From Apostichopus japonicus (lineage: Eukaryota > Echinodermata > Holothuroidea > Aspidochirotida > Stichopodidae): a stretch of 64,000 nt of DNA. The notes below the pieces were generated by a model. That model was given only the letters and a program-made list of their open reading frames with translations, did no database searches and was not told where the DNA came from. The stretch is from the NCBI RefSeq assembly GCF_037975245.1, contig NC_092564.1, positions 1,443,984-1,507,983 on the forward strand, in the 5' to 3' direction. A program made the position numbers and the translations under genes. Position 1 is the first letter of the stretch, and each line of letters begins with the position of its first letter. This document shows, piece after piece, positions 60,545 through 64,000 of the stretch.

Positions 60545-63500
60545 CTAGCAGGTAGTTTATGCCAATGATTCGATCTTTCTTAACACTTCCTATTTATTCA
60601 AATCTTCCCATTAATATTATTATTTAACTTTTTTTTAATACTCTCAAATCTTTCTATACCAGGGGATAAACATGTTAGATTTCCAATATTTTAACACATT
60701 GGTGATAAGAAACAAACTTCAATGACTCTTTCATTCTCATTATGGTTAGTGCATGTGATGGTGATGGATGAACCCTGTTAGATGATATATTATCACATCT
60801 CTCTGTATAATTCTGCTTCCCAACATTTTGTTTTTTCTTGTAAACCCATGCTATGATTTCACCATCTGTTAGTTTGCGACCCATACATTCTAATGTTTTG
60901 TCTAATTATTAAACTACATTGATTAAAAATTAGTAAACATCAACACACACACATTTATCAAACTTGGGAAACATCACTTTGACAGAACATCAATAGAAGC
61001 ATACATGGGAATAAGAAGGATGACTTCATTCCCCCCCCCACCCCCCCCCCCTTTTAAGTGATTTCATCATTGTCCACAGACCCACCCGAATAAAAGAGGT
61101 CCAGATAATGCAGGTTAATTGTATTTAAAACACATAAGTTCTCCTATTTTGTTAGCTATATATAGTTCTCATTGACTTAACTTCAATGAGTAATTTGTCT
61201 TTTGGTATTAGTTCTGTAAAATGTTTGTACTCCTCAAACTCTGTAACGAAAGCAGTATCTTGTGTTGAATCCAGAGGGAACCTTTCATGTGATCAATATT
61301 AATCTAGACAAATAAACTGGTATCTAGGTGACAAATGGTCATATTCAGTGGAATCGCTCATATATTACTTCTTTAAACATATCTAACTTTTCCGGAAGAG
61401 AAGAGGAGAGAGAGAAAAGGAAAGAAGCTAGGATGCTGTTGTTGTTTGATCAATTGGAATCATTTTTCATCGATGTCTGGATCAAATCTATCAACCAGTT
61501 GACTTGCTATCAAATTACACATGGCTGCTTTAAGAGTAATCCAAAAGATAATTAAGAATTCTGGTTTTGAAGGGAGATCAGTTTTTAAACTACAGACCTT
61601 TATAAGTTTCCTTTGAATTCATGGAGTATGGTGCTTAGTGGCACTTTGAATGACATTGTGCAATATTTCTTTTTTTCTCTGGAATATATAGCATGATATA
61701 ATAAAATACACTTTTTGATTACGCTTGTATCAAATCACCTATTGCTTATATTTCAGTTTTAGCAGTCTTTCAACAGATTGTCATTTTTTTTATACTAGCC
61801 GGAAGTCAATTTTCCCTGCATTGTATCTTTATTATAGATAGTATGTATAGATTCAGTGTAGTATAGCAGCATTACAGTATGGCTTCTATCAGAAACATTG
61901 AAGTTTGGAAGGAAATTAAATTCAAATCACTCAAAATTAATGCCAAGTCTCCCATCTTCTGATGTCATCACATCTTCTTAGCAGGTGAAGTTCAACATCT
62001 ATGTAATTTATTTTGCATTTTGGGGAATTACTGTAGCTACACAGTTGACATGGGGTCAACCAATGTTCAGTTGTGGAGATATTTTGGGGGCAGGGGTGAG
62101 TCATTGTTATGGATAACTTATGGAATGGGTCAGGTCAGCAACCAACCTAAAATGTGAATCGAAGTATCAGTTGTGTGCTGGTTGGTCTGTTTTGATGTTA
62201 GTTCACTTATTCCATCACACCCTGCATTATAGTGGTTTGCCCCCCTTGTTGAAGAAATTTTTACCATTTATACAAGCTATCAAATGTAATTGCTTGTCAA
62301 TTCCTAAATGGCACCCAAAATATCATAGTATGCTCCCATCCTTCAAACTGGTGGAATTATCTCAGCTGCTTACAATTTTCTTTAAATGATCTGCAACTAC
62401 AAACTGTCCTCTCACGGTTGGGATATACTTTCTAATTAGTAGCGACTTTCTCAATATCTGTATCGATTGTTTGAGGAGAAACTCTGAAAATAAAGGGCAT
62501 TTCTGATGTTGTAGCACAAAACTAGGAAAAAAGAATAACAGATTCGTTGAAAGCAAATCTTTTTATTTTTAGAATATCTGTACGATATTTTATATCCTGA
62601 CAATAAAGAAGGATAAAATTTTCTGAATAGCTATAATAAAATATAAATCTCTCTTTATATACAAATAATTTACAGAGTTCATATCTGGGTATTTAACAGC
62701 AAGGTCATAACATACCTGATATAAACATAATAAATAAGAACAAGACCTTAAGAAGATCGTCAAGGTAATGGAATGTCAGTAGAACAAGTTGTATACAAAA
62801 CAGCCAATCATGACTTACGTATAATTCAAATGAATGCTGGAATAGCCAATATACCACAAACACATTTTACGGTTAACTGTGAAGCCCGACACTGATGAGC
62901 ATGTAATGTTAGACAACCTACAGTAGGCTTAAAAAGCATAGCTGGTGGTTTTTTGACCTCTAAACCAAATGTTACATTGAATATTTGCACTTGTACCTTT
63001 CCATTGATGTATGGCACATTGCATTATTTTCTTTTTGGGTCCAGTAAAACTTGATCAAACAAACAAGTACACTGTTTAATAGGCCCTGTGGGACTTCTCT
63101 TTAGCAATTTACAAATCACAAGAGGCAAAACACTGAACAAAAACTTGTTATAAGCTGTCAGGAAATAAGAAGTGTTCAAAAGTAGGATTTTTCTTACTTT
63201 TCCAAGACCCTGAGAGTTTTGTTTTATTGCCCCTATCTTTCCCAGACGATGTGGGAACCATGTATAAGCCATAACCCTAAATCCTACTCTAAAGCTCAAG
63301 GTTGATCTTAGAAACAAAAGTGTTCAACGGAATTACAAAGGGATTGTTATCAGAATAACAATATGGATTTCAGATGACTTCCCTGAAACAAACAAAAATA
63401 TAAACATTGTATGTAGGATAGCCTGCTTAAAGAAGTAGTAGTTATATAGTCAGTCTACGTACGGTCTGTTATTATAATTCTTCACTGAAGGTGGTCCGTA

Positions 63501-64000
63501 TAATAAGCAATCAATTCTATTTCTACTATGCTGGCCAGAACTTCAACGTCTGTTCTACTGTCCACATTGTGATCATAAATGTATAAGACGTTACATATCC
63601 TTGACCGAAAAAATCAATATAATTCTATGAATACTCCTTTTTTTGGTTAATTACAGCAACTCATTTCAGATCTAACATTGAATATGTTAAAGACAAGTGC
63701 TATATCTTTTTTTTTTCCTGAGCATTTTTAAAACACTGCAACACCACTTTTTATTTAGAAAGGGATAAAAACCCTTTTGACAGACCACTCCCCCCACCCC
63801 CTTCCCCCAATTTTACTTCCCAAGCATCAAAATTGTGATGTACTGAAACACAAAACTCAAACAGCAGAACCAAGAAGTTGTCTTAGAATGTAACCACTGA
63901 CAACCTTCCAAAAGATCCAAACTGTAATGAATATACTTGTTATCTTGTTGAGAAAGTACAGAAGATGTCTGCCAAAAATCTTATCAAACAATGGCAATGA
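60545..64000. other. downstream of PPCS, no gene recognised
   Basis: AT-rich with C-runs (61031-61051 and 63789-63808). A minus-strand AATAAA near 62560 could end a gene entering from the right, but no coding exon supports that. Confidence 0.3.

Overview
This is eukaryotic, AT-rich DNA from an animal. Its genes are split by spliceosomal introns with GT/AG borders. Minisatellites, (TA)n runs, poly-C/G tracts, LINE relics and non-autonomous DNA transposons fill most of the window. The TAGGCCTA-rich stretches, the degenerate 'gacctttgacc' repeats and a single CDK4/6-type kinase suggest a marine invertebrate deuterostome, most likely an echinoderm. That placement is inferred from style and was not tested.

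Two genes are well supported. (1) On the minus strand, the first five coding exons (16942 down to 4270) of a cyclin-dependent kinase 4/6 orthologue run off the left edge; the C-terminal exons must lie before position 1. (2) On the plus strand, a complete six-exon phosphopantothenate--cysteine ligase (PPCS, 329 codons plus stop) lies at 50756-60431, with a polyA signal at 60539. The two genes point away from each other, about 34 kb apart. They act in different pathways (G1 cell-cycle control and coenzyme A synthesis), so the neighbourhood implies no shared function. A weak three-exon minus-strand candidate (30961-27669) lies between them.

Layout: 1-4269, CDK intron with a LINE tail and two minisatellites (48 bp and about 30 bp). 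5130-9478, a 4.35-kb foldback transposon in CDK intron 4 with about 1.1-kb modular inverted arms and a 10-bp target duplication. 10478-11924, a second inverted-repeat element in CDK intron 3. 17-26 kb, intergenic, with a reverse-transcriptase relic, a TTAA-type MITE and a 'cgacaaaacgtc' repeat field. 26.4-27.5 kb, a LINE split by a 611-bp MITE. 28.5-29.0 kb, a 25-bp satellite with a 150-bp higher-order period. 31361-33087, an inverted-repeat element holding seven copies of a 14-bp GTCAC-N4-GTCAC motif. 33.9-37.8 kb, tandem repeats and a 353-bp MITE. 42.4-50 kb, a nest of transposons: a 6.4-kb inverted-repeat element interrupted by a 4.2-kb hAT-like element (8-bp target duplication), which itself carries a LINE relic and a second TTAA-type MITE. 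50.7-60.5 kb, PPCS, with large minisatellites in introns 4 and 5. 60.5-64 kb, no recognisable gene.

No intact transposase or reverse transcriptase was found, so every mobile element here appears non-autonomous or dead. I recognised no tRNA, rRNA or CRISPR array.
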